Counted from the first letter of the stretch, positions 17,989 to 26,871 are shown. The stretch: DNA of 64,000 nt from Pelomonas asaccharophilus_A (GCF_031458115.1 NZ_JAVDXV010000011.1:1-64000); one strand, 5' to 3'. Numbers and translations are program-made. The notes: generated from the sequence alone by a model not told the origin.

Positions 17989-18456
17989 GTGTCCTTGACT
18001 GCCCTGACTGTTCGCGAAGCCCACCCCACCGACCTCCCCGCCGTCGCCGAGCTGTTCGACCTCTACCGCCAGTTCTACGAGCAACCCGCCGACCGCGCGC
18101 TGGCGCAGGACTTCATCACCCAGCGCATTCAGCGCCGCGAATCGGTCATCCTGGTGGCCGACGCAGGGGCCGACGGCCTGATGGGCTTTGCCCAGCTCTA
18201 CCCGACCTTCTGCTCCGTCGAGGCGCAGCCCATCTACACGCTGTACGACCTGTTCGTGCGCCCCGGCGCGCGCAAGGCCGGTGTGGGCCGGCAGCTGCTG
18301 CTGGCCGCCGAGGCCCGCGCCGCGGCGGACGGCATGGTGCGCATGGACCTGACCACCGCGCGGACCAACCACGCTGCGCAGTCGCTGTACGAATCGCTGG
18401 GCTGGGTGCGCGACGATGTGTTCCTCGCCTACAACCGCCGCGTGAAACCAACCTGA
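17989..18456 (+). CDS. GNAT-family N-acetyltransferase
   Basis: The 155-residue GNAT fold protein has acetyl-CoA-binding motif RKAGVGRQLL (motif A, R/QxxGxG/A) and the ending LTTARTNHAAQSLYESLGW, typical of the family. The start is GTG at 17989, 13 bp after vapC. Substrate cannot be predicted. It is close enough to vapC to be cotranscribed, but acetyltransferase toxins usually have a DUF1778-type antitoxin, and none is present. An ordinary metabolic GNAT is more likely. Confidence 0.88.
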   Translation: MSLTALTVREAHPTDLPAVAELFDLYRQFYEQPADRALAQDFITQRIQRRESVILVADAGADGLMGFAQLYPTFCSVEAQPIYTLYDLFVRPGARKAGVGRQLLLAAEARAAADGMVRMDLTTARTNHAAQSLYESLGWVRDDVFLAYNRRVKPT

Positions 18457-18836
18457 TGCGAACCGCCGTCGCCTTGCTGCTGTCGCTCGCGGCGGCAACC
18501 ACCACCGCCGCCCCGCTGCCGCCTGCCGCCCGCGCCGAGGTGGACGCGCTGCTGGCCCGCCTGCAATCCTCCGGCTGCGAGTTCAACCGCAACGGCAGCT
18601 GGCACAGCGGCTCTGACGCCAAGGCCCATCTGCTGAAGAAGCTGGACTATCTCGAAGGCAAGAACCTCGTGACCACCGCCGAGCAGTTCATCGCCCGCGG
18701 CGCGTCCAGCAGCAGCATGAGTGGCAAGCCCTACCTCGTGCGCTGCGCCGGCAAGGCGCCGGTCGACAGCGCGCAGTGGCTGACCGCCGAGCTGCAACAG
18801 CTGCGCGCGCCGCGCGCGGCGTCCGCCCCACGCTGA
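18456..18836 (+). CDS. Secreted YfeK-like protein (DUF5329 family)
   Basis: The 126-residue protein has a signal peptide (about 1-18, ending TTAA). The mature part has the DUF5329 pattern: GCEFNRNGSWHSGSDAKAHL, then TTAEQFIARGASSSSMSGKPY, with two cysteines (SSGCEF and LVRCAGK) placed to form a disulfide. Function unknown. The ATG overlaps the GNAT stop (TGATG), so the two are translationally coupled. Confidence 0.8.
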   Translation: MRTAVALLLSLAAATTTAAPLPPAARAEVDALLARLQSSGCEFNRNGSWHSGSDAKAHLLKKLDYLEGKNLVTTAEQFIARGASSSSMSGKPYLVRCAGKAPVDSAQWLTAELQQLRAPRAASAPR

Positions 18837-18859
18837 CCACCAACCCACGCAAGGCCGCC

Positions 18860-19285
18860 ATGCAACTCCCCCTGCCCGCCTTCCTCGCCACGCCGGCCGC
18901 GCGCGGAGCCTTCGGCTGGCTGCTGCTGCGGCTGACGCTGGCCGGGTTGATCGCCGCGCACGGCTGGGCGCGGTTGATCGCGGGCGGCGTGGTGCCGTTC
19001 GGCGGCTGGCTGGAGAGCCAGGGCTTTCCGTTCGGTTTCGCCATCGCGGCGAGCATCACCGGCATCGAGATCGTCGGCCCGCTGTTGCTGGTGGCCCGGC
19101 GCTTCGTCGCGCCGCTGTGCCTGGTCTACATGGCCATCTACGCGATGGGCATTGTGCTGGTGCACGCCAAGGCGGGCTGGTTTGTCGTGGGCCTGGGGCG
19201 CAACGGCTCGGAGTACAGCGTGCTGCTGATCGTGGGTCTGCTGTGCGTGGCACTGCAGCATGTGCGCAGCCGCGGCGAAGCCTGA
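18860..19285 (+). CDS. DoxX-family membrane protein
   Basis: The 141-residue protein has four membrane segments and the DoxX features RLTLAGLIAAHGWARLI and the glycine-rich GIEIVGPLLLVARR. DoxX-like proteins take part in redox or sulfur chemistry in other species, but most are uncharacterised. The ATG at 18860 lies 23 bp after the YfeK-like gene. Its 3' end overlaps the pbpC start by 26 bp. Confidence 0.85.
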   Translation: MQLPLPAFLATPAARGAFGWLLLRLTLAGLIAAHGWARLIAGGVVPFGGWLESQGFPFGFAIAASITGIEIVGPLLLVARRFVAPLCLVYMAIYAMGIVLVHAKAGWFVVGLGRNGSEYSVLLIVGLLCVALQHVRSRGEA

Positions 19286-21665
19286 GCGCCGCCGACGCGC
19301 CGAGCTGGCGCTGGCGGCGCTGCTTGTCGGCGCTCTCGCGCTGGACTTCGCCTGCCCGCTGCCCGAACCCACCGCCACCGCCCCCACGCTGACCGTGCTG
19401 GCCGCCGACGGCACGCCGCTGCGCAGCTGGCAGAGCATTGACGGCGCCCAGCGCCACCCGACCACTCCCGAGGCGGTATCGCCGCGCTACCTCGAAGCGC
19501 TGCTGCACTACGAGGACCGCTGGTTCCACTGGCACCCGGGCGTGAACCCCGCCGCACTGGCGCGGGCAGCCTGGCAGTGGGCGCGGCATGGCCGCATCGT
19601 GTCGGGCGGGTCCACGCTGACGATGCAGGTGGCCCGCCTCGTCGACGAGAAAGCCGCCGGCCGCAGCCTCCCCGCCAAGGCGCGCCAGATCGCGCGCGCG
19701 CTGCAGCTGGAGCTGCACCTGAGCAAGCAAGAGATCCTGGCGCTGTATCTGAACCTCGCGCCCATGGGCGGCCCGCTGGAGGGCGTGGAAACGGCCAGCC
19801 GCGCCTACCTTGGCAAGCCCGCCGCCGACCTGTCGCATGCCGAAGCGGCGCTGCTGGTCGCGCTGCCGCAGTCGCCCACGCGACTGCGCCCCGACCGCGC
19901 CGTGCAGGCGGCACAGAACGCGCGCGACAAGGTGCTGACGCGCATGCAGACGCTGGGCGTGTGGAGCGCCGCCGACGTCGCCGATGCCAAGCTGGAACGC
20001 GTGTTCGCGCCACCGCTGCGCGCGCGCTGGCTGGCGCCGCTGGCCGCCGAGCGGCTGCGCCAGCAGGCGAGGCGAAACGGCAAACAGGAGGCGGTCATCC
20101 AGACCACGCTGGACGCCGGCCTGCAGGCCCGGCTGGAGCAGTTGCTGGCCGACCGCCTCAACACCTTGCCCGAGGCCAACTCCATGGCCGCGCTGGTGGT
20201 GGACAACGCGACGCTGGAAGTGCGCGGTTATGTCGGCTCGGCCGACTTCACGGACAGCAAGCGCGGCGCCCATGTGGACATGGTCCGCGCGCTGCGCTCG
20301 CCCGGCTCCACGCTGAAGCCCTTTCTGTACGCGCTGGCGCTGGACGAAGGCCTCATCCATTCCGAAAGCCTGCTCATCGACGCGCCGCAGAACTTCGGCG
20401 GCTACGCGCCGGGCAACTTCCAGGCCGATTTCTCCGGCCCGGTCAGCGTGGCCGAGGCCTTGCAGCGCTCGTTGAACGTGCCCGCCGTCGACCTGTTGGA
20501 GCGCCTGGGCCCCGAGCGCTTCGCCGGCCGACTGCGCCACGCGGGCCTGCGGCTGCGCATGCCGGCCAACGCGGCGCCCAACCTCAGCCTCATCCTGGGC
20601 GGCGGCAGCACGTCGCTGGAGGAACTGGTGGGCGCCTACACGGCGCTGGCGCGCGGCGGCCTAGCCGGCCGGCCGCGGCTGACACCCGACCAGCCCGTGC
20701 TGGACACGCGGCTGATGAGCGACGGCGCCGCCTTCATCGTGCGCGAGATCCTGGAGAGCGGCGGTCGGCCCGGCAACCCCTTCCGCGAGAGCCCGCAGCG
20801 CGTCGCGTGGAAGACCGGCACGTCCTTCGGCTTCCGCGACGCCTGGGCCATCGGCGTGACGGACCGCTACACGATGGGCGTGTGGGTGGGCCGGCCCGAC
20901 GGCACGCCCAATCCCGGCCATTTCGGTGCCAACACGTCGGCCCCGCTGCTGCGCGACATCGCCGCGGCGCTGGGCCCTGCCGACAGCAGGCAACAACTGG
21001 CCCCACGCCGCCAGCCCGCCACCGTACGCGACGTGGCCATCTGCTGGCCGCTGGGCACCGCCGAGGCCGGCACGCCACCCGCCCACTGCCTGCAGCACCG
21101 CATGGCCTGGACGCTGGACGGCGCCGTGCCGCCCACGCTGCCCGACCGGCTGCAGCCCGGCGGCCTGGTCACCGCCGCATGGACGCAAGGCGGGCGGCGC
21201 GTGCGCCCGGACTGCGCGCCCGACGCCACCAAGGCCGAGATGGTGCGCTGGCCCACGCTGCTGGGCCCCTTCCTGGACGCCGCACAGCTGGACCCCATCG
21301 AGCGCCTGCCCTGGGCGCCCGGCTGCGCGCCACGCACGCCCGGCGGGCCCGCCTTGCGCATCGTGGGCCTGGAGCCCGGCAGCGTGCTGCGCCCCGCGCC
21401 GGGCCGGCACGACGTGACGCTGCGGCTGCAGGCACTGGGCGCGCAGCAGGGCGTGACCTGGCTGCTGGACGGCCAGCTGGCCAGTGGTGCTGAAAGCGGC
21501 GCCGGCGTGCAGGTGCTGACGCTCAAACAACCCGGCAGCCACGCGCTGACGGCGCTGGACGGCCGTGGCCGCTGGGCACGCGTGGGCTTCGAGATGCAGC
21601 TGCCGGCGCGCAATACTTCCGCAGATGAGCGCATGACGAAGGCAAGCCCGCCGTCTCTTCGCTAA
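19260..21665 (+). CDS. pbpC: Penicillin-binding protein 1C, bifunctional peptidoglycan synthase
   Basis: The 801-residue inner-membrane protein has an N-terminal anchor (17-31), a GT51 transglycosylase domain with Glu85 in YEDRWFHWHPG and GGSTLTMQVARL, and a transpeptidase domain with Ser350-Thr-Leu-Lys353, Ser404-Leu-Asn and Lys518-Thr-Gly. The C-terminal PBP1C-specific domain starts near residue 690. It usually sits next to the alpha-2-macroglobulin gene and is thought to repair the wall while the trap protein neutralises the attacking protease. Here four kilobases of other genes intervene, and the start lies inside doxX. Confidence 0.94.
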   Translation: MCAAAAKPERRRRAELALAALLVGALALDFACPLPEPTATAPTLTVLAADGTPLRSWQSIDGAQRHPTTPEAVSPRYLEALLHYEDRWFHWHPGVNPAALARAAWQWARHGRIVSGGSTLTMQVARLVDEKAAGRSLPAKARQIARALQLELHLSKQEILALYLNLAPMGGPLEGVETASRAYLGKPAADLSHAEAALLVALPQSPTRLRPDRAVQAAQNARDKVLTRMQTLGVWSAADVADAKLERVFAPPLRARWLAPLAAERLRQQARRNGKQEAVIQTTLDAGLQARLEQLLADRLNTLPEANSMAALVVDNATLEVRGYVGSADFTDSKRGAHVDMVRALRSPGSTLKPFLYALALDEGLIHSESLLIDAPQNFGGYAPGNFQADFSGPVSVAEALQRSLNVPAVDLLERLGPERFAGRLRHAGLRLRMPANAAPNLSLILGGGSTSLEELVGAYTALARGGLAGRPRLTPDQPVLDTRLMSDGAAFIVREILESGGRPGNPFRESPQRVAWKTGTSFGFRDAWAIGVTDRYTMGVWVGRPDGTPNPGHFGANTSAPLLRDIAAALGPADSRQQLAPRRQPATVRDVAICWPLGTAEAGTPPAHCLQHRMAWTLDGAVPPTLPDRLQPGGLVTAAWTQGGRRVRPDCAPDATKAEMVRWPTLLGPFLDAAQLDPIERLPWAPGCAPRTPGGPALRIVGLEPGSVLRPAPGRHDVTLRLQALGAQQGVTWLLDGQLASGAESGAGVQVLTLKQPGSHALTALDGRGRWARVGFEMQLPARNTSADERMTKASPPSLR

Positions 21666-21721
21666 GCTGCCATCTTGCGCCCTCATGATGCGGCGCTTGC
21701 CGCCCTGGGCGTACTTGAACA

Positions 21722-22936
21722 ATGAATGAGCTGTTGATCTGGATCCTGGCCGGCGCGGTCGCGCTGGTCGTCGTGTTCTTGCTGTGGCTGGCGCGCCGGC
21801 GCCAGCAGCGTGCCCACGAGGCCACGGCCCACCGCGAAGAGCAGCGCATGGCGCTGGAGCAGGCCGAGCACGTCGCCCGCGCCCAGCGCCTGGCCGCCGA
21901 GCGCGACGCCCAGCCCACCCAACTTGAGACCCAGGCCGCCGCGGCCGAAGCCCAGCGCCAGACCGAGGAGGCCCGCCTGCGCGACGACGCCGAGCGCGAG
22001 GCCGCCGACATCACGCGCCGCATCGCCGAGGCCGAGGCGGCCCGCCTGGCCCGTGAGCAGGCGGAGTACGAAGCCACCCGCGCCGCCGAAGCCCAGCGCG
22101 CGGCCGACGAGCAGGCCCGCCTGCAGGCGCAGCGCGACGCCGAAGCCGCCGCCCAGGCCGCCTGCGAGGCCGAGCAACAGGCAGCTGCGGCCCGCGCCGC
22201 CGAAGAGGCGGAACGGCTGGCCCGTGAACAGGCCGAGCGTGAAGCCGCCGCGGCGGCCGAGGCCGCAGCCGCCGCCCGTCTTGCCGAGGAGGCAGAAGCC
22301 GCACGCGTGGCCGCCGAGGCCCGCGCCCGCGAAGACGCCGAGCGCCTGGCGCGCGAGCAGGCCGAGCGCGAAGCTGCCGAGGCGGCCCGCCTGGCGGCCG
22401 AAGCGCAGGCCCGTGAGCAAGCCGAGCGTGAGGCCGCTGAAGCCGCCCGCCTGGCCGAGCAGGCCCGCCGGGAAGCCGAGCGCCTGGCCCGTGAACAGGC
22501 TGAACGCGAAGCGGCCGCTGCCGCTGCGGCGACCGCAGCCACCCGCGAGCTGCGCGCCGACGAGACGCTGGTGCTGGTGGCCGACGATTCCAAGATCGTG
22601 CGCGTCAAGCTCAGCCGACTGCTGACCGGCCAGACCTACCGCGTCGCGCTGGCCGAAAGCGGCGAGCAGGCGCTGGAGCTGATGGCGGCCGAGCAGCCGC
22701 ACGTGCTGATCACCGATGTGGAGATGCCCGGCATCGACGGCTTCGAGCTGACCCGCCAGGTGCGCGCCGCGGCCGCCACGGCGGCGCTGCCGGTGCTGAT
22801 GATCACGTCTTCCGACGACAAGCAGGAGCAGGCCCAGGCCGCCGGCGTGACCCAGTTGCTGGGCAAACCGTTCTCGGAAGAGGCGCTGCTGGCCGCCATC
22901 GAGCGTGCCCGCCTGGCGGTGCGTGTGCCGGCCTGA
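21722..22936 (+). CDS. Membrane-anchored coiled-coil protein with C-terminal receiver domain
   Basis: 404 residues: one membrane helix (4-24), then about 250 residues of Ala/Glu/Arg-rich coiled coil built from repeats such as LAREQAEREAA. A response-regulator receiver domain follows from about 280 with Asp288/Asp289, phosphoacceptor Asp332 in TDVEMPGIDG, MITSS and Lys382 in LGKPF. All receiver residues are intact. There is no output domain and no kinase gene nearby. A receiver held off the membrane on a long rod is an uncommon design; it could be a phosphate sink, scaffold or polarity factor. The coiled coil is encoded by degenerate DNA repeats. Confidence 0.85.
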   Translation: MNELLIWILAGAVALVVVFLLWLARRRQQRAHEATAHREEQRMALEQAEHVARAQRLAAERDAQPTQLETQAAAAEAQRQTEEARLRDDAEREAADITRRIAEAEAARLAREQAEYEATRAAEAQRAADEQARLQAQRDAEAAAQAACEAEQQAAAARAAEEAERLAREQAEREAAAAAEAAAAARLAEEAEAARVAAEARAREDAERLAREQAEREAAEAARLAAEAQAREQAEREAAEAARLAEQARREAERLAREQAEREAAAAAAATAATRELRADETLVLVADDSKIVRVKLSRLLTGQTYRVALAESGEQALELMAAEQPHVLITDVEMPGIDGFELTRQVRAAAATAALPVLMITSSDDKQEQAQAAGVTQLLGKPFSEEALLAAIERARLAVRVPA

Positions 22937-22941
22937 GCGGC

Positions 22942-23769
22942 GTGCAGCTGCTGCGGCTGCTGCGGGCGGCGCTGCACCGGCCCGGCCGGGGCGGCGAGCT
23001 GCCGCCGGCGGTGCATGAGCTGCCAGGGCTGGACCCTCGCCACATCGCCCGCTTCCGCGCCGAACTGGGGTTCGAGCCGGATGACAGCATGCCGCTGAGC
23101 TACGCCTACCTGCCGGTGCAGCGCGCGCATCTGGACGCGATGCTGCACCGCGACTTCGGCCACCGCATCGTGGGCATGGTGCATGTGGGGCATGCGCTGC
23201 ACCAGCATGCGCCGCTGGACCCGGCACGGCCGCTGCGGCTGGTCACGCACATCGCCGACGAGCCCGAGCGCGACGACGGCGCGCGCTTCGTGCGGCTGCG
23301 CACGCTCATCACGCAGGACGGCCAGGAGCGCGTGGCCTGCGACAGCCGCTACCTGGCCCGCCGCGGCCGGCGCCGTGGCGACAGCCCACCGCGCGACGAG
23401 CCCGAAACGCTGGGGCCCGTGGTTGCCAGCTGGCCGTTGGGTGCGGACGCCGGCCGGCGCTACGCGCGGCTGTCGGGCGACTGGAACCCCATCCACCTGT
23501 GGCGCTGGAGTGCACGGCTGTTCGGCCTGCCGACCGTCATCATCCACGGCGCGCACGGTGCCGCGCGCTGCCAGGCCGAGATCGAGCGGCTGGCGGGGCG
23601 GCGCGTCGAGGGTCTGCAGATGGAGTTCCTGCGCCCGGTGCCGCTGGGCAGCCAGCCCACGCTGCACCTGGCCGGCAGCGAGTTCGAGCTGCGTGTGGAC
23701 GGCCGCGGCGTGCTGCGCGGGCACTGTCGGCCCGGTGACGCGCTTGCGGCCGCCGCGGCCCTTCACTAG
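22942..23769 (+). CDS. MaoC-like acyl dehydratase/hydratase domain protein
   Basis: The 275-residue protein has a C-terminal hotdog domain bearing the hydratase-2 motif: YARLSGDWNPIHLW around 174-187, followed by TVIIHGAHGAARC. Asp and His of the SGDxNPIH motif are the expected catalytic pair acting on enoyl-CoA-like substrates. The N-terminal half is a second, degenerate hotdog. It starts with GTG five bases after the receiver-protein stop. Relatives are common in Burkholderiales with no assigned substrate. Confidence 0.8.
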   Translation: MQLLRLLRAALHRPGRGGELPPAVHELPGLDPRHIARFRAELGFEPDDSMPLSYAYLPVQRAHLDAMLHRDFGHRIVGMVHVGHALHQHAPLDPARPLRLVTHIADEPERDDGARFVRLRTLITQDGQERVACDSRYLARRGRRRGDSPPRDEPETLGPVVASWPLGADAGRRYARLSGDWNPIHLWRWSARLFGLPTVIIHGAHGAARCQAEIERLAGRRVEGLQMEFLRPVPLGSQPTLHLAGSEFELRVDGRGVLRGHCRPGDALAAAAALH

Positions 23770-23805
23770 GCTTCGCGGCTCGACCCACTCCTGGCGGCGA
23801 GCCCC

Positions 23806-24306
23806 ATGTCCAAGCCCATCGCAAATCTCGACGAGCTGACGTTCGACGACATCGAGGACAACGGCTACTACACGTCCCGGCGCGCCTGCTTCAGCGCGTC
23901 CATCGGCGCCCGCGCGCTGGGCTACAACCTGACCGAGCTGCCGCCGGGCAAGGCGCAGTGCCCGTTCCACTCGCACCGTGCCGAGGAAGAGATGTTCCTG
24001 ATCCTCGACGGCGAGGGCGAGTTGCGCTTCGGCGCCGAGCGCTATCCGCTGCGCCGCCACGACGTGATCGCCTGCCCCACCGGCGGCGCCGAGGTCGCGC
24101 ACCAGATCATCAACACCGGCACGACGACGCTGCGCTATCTGTCGGTGTCCAACCTGGCGAACGTGGAGATCTGTGAGTACCCCGACTCGGCCAAGATCGG
24201 CGTGTTCGCCGAGACACCCGGCGCCGCCCGGCTGCGCGGGCTGCACCGCAGCGCGGCGTCGGTGGACTACTACGACGGCGAGACGACCCAGCGCTCGGGC
24301 GAATGA
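23806..24306 (+). CDS. Cupin-domain protein
   Basis: The 166-residue single-domain cupin has a metal-site motif PFHSHRAEEEMFLILDGEGE (His, His, Glu) and a second motif around GGAEVAHQIINTG containing the fourth ligand His. The fold can be a dioxygenase, isomerase or sugar-binding protein; no substrate is evident. It has its own leader of 36 bp after the MaoC-like gene, and the stop overlaps a possible early start of the next gene. Confidence 0.85.
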   Translation: MSKPIANLDELTFDDIEDNGYYTSRRACFSASIGARALGYNLTELPPGKAQCPFHSHRAEEEMFLILDGEGELRFGAERYPLRRHDVIACPTGGAEVAHQIINTGTTTLRYLSVSNLANVEICEYPDSAKIGVFAETPGAARLRGLHRSAASVDYYDGETTQRSGE

Positions 24307-24368
24307 GTCAGCCGGCAGCAGGCTTTGCTGGCCTCACGTCTGCACTGACTGCTCTATGCTCGGGCGCG

Positions 24369-24932
24369 ATGGCCAACCACCTCACCGAGTTCATGCGCTA
24401 CACCGCGCCCGATGCCCATGCATTGGCGCAAGGCATTGCCCGGCAGCGCGAGCAGCTGGCGCTGGCCGTGCAGGCGGGTGCCGCGCTCGCCACCGTGGAC
24501 CATGCGGCCGACCTGGCCGCGCTGCTGACCACCGACCGCCGCGAGCAGGAGGCGCTGCCGCTGCTGCGCGAGCACGCCGACGCCGCCGACGCGTTGCCGC
24601 ACGAGGAGGCGGCGGGCTGGTTCTGGAACGCCTACGCGACTGCGCTGCAGTGCGCGGGCCAGCGCGACGAGGCCGACCGCTGCTTCGCCAAGACGCTGCG
24701 GCTGGCGCGCGCGGGTGGCTGGCAGCGGTTGCAGGCCTTGGCGCTGCACCACTGGGGGCGCAGCCTCGTCGAGCAGGGGCGCCTGGCCGACGCACGGGCG
24801 CGCATCGCCGAGGCGCTGGACATCCGCACGCAGCTGGGCGATGCCCGGGGGCAGGCGTCGTCTCAAAAGGCACTGGACACGCTGGCCGAGCTGCAGGCGG
24901 ACGTGCAGCACAACGAACACGGGGAGCGCTGA
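24369..24932 (+). CDS. Tetratricopeptide-repeat protein, hypothetical
   Basis: About 187 residues, helical throughout, with three TPR-like units (EAAGWFWNAYATALQCAGQRD, GWQRLQALALHHWGRSLVEQ and the ARARIAEALDIRTQLGD unit). It is a likely protein-protein interaction module. Two starts are possible: ATG at 24303 overlapping the cupin stop, or ATG at 24369, preferred because the 22 extra residues look non-coding and TATGCT stands just upstream. The stop overlaps the next start (TGATG), so it is coupled to the ankyrin protein. Confidence 0.7.
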   Translation: MANHLTEFMRYTAPDAHALAQGIARQREQLALAVQAGAALATVDHAADLAALLTTDRREQEALPLLREHADAADALPHEEAAGWFWNAYATALQCAGQRDEADRCFAKTLRLARAGGWQRLQALALHHWGRSLVEQGRLADARARIAEALDIRTQLGDARGQASSQKALDTLAELQADVQHNEHGER

Positions 24933-25291
24933 TGTCGGGTGGCAACTGGAAGGAAATGTTCAACGCCGGCTGCGACGGCGACCTCGCGCTGGTGGCGTAC
25001 CACGTGAAGGCCGGCGTGGACGTCAACTACGCCCACCCCGAGTTCCTGTCCACGCCGCTGGTCGCGGCCATTCTGGCGGGGCAACAGGAGGTGGCCTTCT
25101 TCCTGCTGGACCATGGCGCCAATCCGCGCCTGCCATCGGAGTTCGATGGCGTCACGCCCATGCAGGCAGCGAGGAAGGCGGGGCTGGGTGGGGTCGAGGC
25201 GCGGCTGCACGGACTGGGCATTCCGCTGCCGCCCGCGCCCGAGCGGCGATCCGGCTGGCTGCAGCGGCTGTTCGGGCGTCCCGCAGGCTAG
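24932..25291 (+). CDS. Ankyrin-repeat protein, small
   Basis: The 119-residue protein has about two ankyrin repeats (HPEFLSTPLVAAILAGQQEV followed by AFFLLDHGANPRL, then DGVTPMQAARKAGLGGVEARL). The ATG overlaps the TPR gene stop. With the TPR protein it forms a pair of scaffold-like cytoplasmic proteins of unknown partner. Confidence 0.8.
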   Translation: MSGGNWKEMFNAGCDGDLALVAYHVKAGVDVNYAHPEFLSTPLVAAILAGQQEVAFFLLDHGANPRLPSEFDGVTPMQAARKAGLGGVEARLHGLGIPLPPAPERRSGWLQRLFGRPAG

Positions 25292-25531
25292 AGACCTGTT
25301 CCGCTCGCTCGACCCGCGGCCGGCATCGCAGGCGTCGGAAATATAAGTTCGCGCACCTTGGGTTTGCGACTACGATGGGCCGGCTGATATGCACAAGACC
25401 GTCCGCTCTTAGGTCTTTCCTCCCGCACCGGTGTTCTTCCGGTGGTCTGAGTCGAACCCCCCTTGAAGATTTTCTTGGCGTCTCTTCGCTGGGTGCAATC
25501 TCGCGCCCGGAAATTTCATAAGGAAATCGAC
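25292..25531 (+). promoter_or_regulatory. 240-nt leader and promoter region of the cold-shock gene
   Basis: This gap is less GC-rich than its surroundings and contains T-rich stretches. Candidate promoter hexamers are TTGCGA (25364-25369) and TGATAT (25385-25390), 15 bp apart, which would leave a leader of about 135 nt. Long structured leaders act as thermosensors in cspA-type genes. No canonical cold box could be confirmed by eye. Confidence 0.4.
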
Positions 25532-25747
25532 ATGACGACTCAAACCGGTACCGTGAAGTGGTTCAACGAAGGCAAGGGCTTCGGCTTCATCGCCCCTGAC
25601 GACGGCGGCAAGGACTTGTTCGCCCACTTCAAGGAGATCCAGGGCGGTGGCGGCTTCAAGACGCTCGCCGAGAACCAGCGCGTGCAGTTCGAGGTGACCC
25701 AGGGCCAGAAGGGCCCGCAGGCGTCCAACATCCGCAGCGTGGGTTGA
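25532..25747 (+). CDS. Cold-shock domain protein (CspA family)
   Basis: The 71-residue single OB-fold RNA chaperone has RNP1 KGFGFI and RNP2 DLFAHF (often DVFVHF), beginning MTTQTGTVKWFNEGKGFGFI. It binds single-stranded RNA and melts structure, acting in the cytoplasm. The ribosome-binding site is ATAAGGAAA, seven bases from ATG; a longer in-frame reading upstream is the leader. It is followed by a strong terminator, so it is a monocistronic gene. Confidence 0.95.
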   Translation: MTTQTGTVKWFNEGKGFGFIAPDDGGKDLFAHFKEIQGGGGFKTLAENQRVQFEVTQGQKGPQASNIRSVG

Positions 25748-25793
25748 ATCCCTCAACGCCGCGGTCGTCAGGCAAGCCCTGACACCCCCGACG

Positions 25794-25820
25794 AAAGCGC
25801 GGCCTGGCCGCGCTTTTTTT
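25794..25820 (+). terminator. Rho-independent terminator after the cold-shock gene
   Basis: A perfect 9-bp stem AAAGCGCGG/CCGCGCTTT with loop CCTGG is followed by more T residues, seven in a row in total. A second hairpin without a T-run (GTCAGG/CCTGAC, 25767-25783) lies just before it. Confidence 0.92.
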
Positions 25821-25842
25821 GTTGCCGCACGAGGACACCCCT

Positions 25843-26871
25843 TTGAAGAACCTGCAAGAAGCCACTGAACGCATCTGCGAGCTGAAAGGCAGCCTGGTCG
25901 CGTTCGACGCGCTGATGCCTGCGGTCATCGACACGCTGTCCGCCACGGCGCTTGCACGGCTGATGGCATCGTTCGACGCGCACGCCGAGGCGGCGCGCAC
26001 GGTGATGCTGCATTCGGACATGTCCGACATGGTGCTGAACACGTTCGAGCGCGAGATCGCGCGCAACCGGGCGCTGCTGCAGCGCAGCCAGCAACCCGTG
26101 CCCCGCCCGCCGCGGCCCGCTGCGGTCGACCCGCTGCTGCTGGCCACGACGCGCATCACCACCTTCGTCGGGTCCATGGTCAAGACCAGCGCGAGCGGCT
26201 TCTTCTTCCGCCGCGGCGACCAGCTGTTCCTGGTGAGCAACCGGCACGTCTTTGCCGACGCGGCCAGCGCCCACCTCCCCGACCGCATCGAGATCGGCCT
26301 GCACACCGACGCGCAGGACCTGACGCGACACGCCGTCGTCTCGCTGCCGCTGTACCGCCACGGCCTGGGCCAGTGGCGCGAGGCCACGGACAGCGGCGGC
26401 ACGGTGGACGTGGCCGTGATGGCCCTGCCGTCCGGCGCGCTGCCCGCCGACGCCGTGCTGCTGGCGTTCGACGAAACCCATCTGGACGACGGGGACGAAG
26501 CCATCGCCATCGGCGACGCGCTGACCATCCCCGGCTTCCCGCTGGGCTTCCACGACACCATCCACCACCTCGCGGTGGCCCGGCACGCCGCCATCGCCTC
26601 GGCCTACGGCGTGCGTTTCCAGCGCCAGGGCTGCTTCCTGACCGACGCGCGCACGCACCGCGGCAGCAGCGGCTCGCCGGTCGTGCGGCGGCGCAACGCC
26701 GGCCTGCCGGGCGCGGCCGGCACGGGCTGGCAGCTGCTGGGCGTGCATTCCACCCGCATGGACATGCGCGACCGCGACCTCGTCCAGGACGAATCACTGG
26801 GCCTGAACTGCGCCTGGTATGCCGACGTGCTGCTGACGCTGACGGCGGACGCCGCCAAGGCATCGCCATGA
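25843..26871 (+). CDS. Trypsin-like serine peptidase with helical N-terminal domain
   Basis: 342 residues from a TTG start at 25843, chosen because GAGGA lies seven bases upstream and because the earlier TTG at 25819 falls in the terminator. Residues 1-90 are helical; the rest is a trypsin/HtrA-type domain with His135 (SNRHVFA), Asp189 (GTVDVAVM) and Ser276 (RGSSGSPV). No signal peptide or PDZ domain is visible, so it probably acts in the cytoplasm. Proteases of this shape occur in conflict and stress systems, but no partner of that kind is certain here. The stop overlaps the next gene (ATGA). Confidence 0.85.
   Translation: MKNLQEATERICELKGSLVAFDALMPAVIDTLSATALARLMASFDAHAEAARTVMLHSDMSDMVLNTFEREIARNRALLQRSQQPVPRPPRPAAVDPLLLATTRITTFVGSMVKTSASGFFFRRGDQLFLVSNRHVFADAASAHLPDRIEIGLHTDAQDLTRHAVVSLPLYRHGLGQWREATDSGGTVDVAVMALPSGALPADAVLLAFDETHLDDGDEAIAIGDALTIPGFPLGFHDTIHHLAVARHAAIASAYGVRFQRQGCFLTDARTHRGSSGSPVVRRRNAGLPGAAGTGWQLLGVHSTRMDMRDRDLVQDESLGLNCAWYADVLLTLTADAAKASP

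Noticed and set aside
17989..18456. GNAT as toxin of a second toxin-antitoxin pair
   Set aside because: No DUF1778/RHH antitoxin gene precedes it; the gene just upstream is vapC.
19577..21493. Long second plus-strand frame inside pbpC
   Set aside because: Arg/Gly/Ala-rich shadow; the pbpC frame has all catalytic motifs.
21950..22540. Repetitive DNA looking like a tandem array
   Set aside because: It codes for a coiled coil; repeats are imperfect with no spacers, so this is not a CRISPR array.
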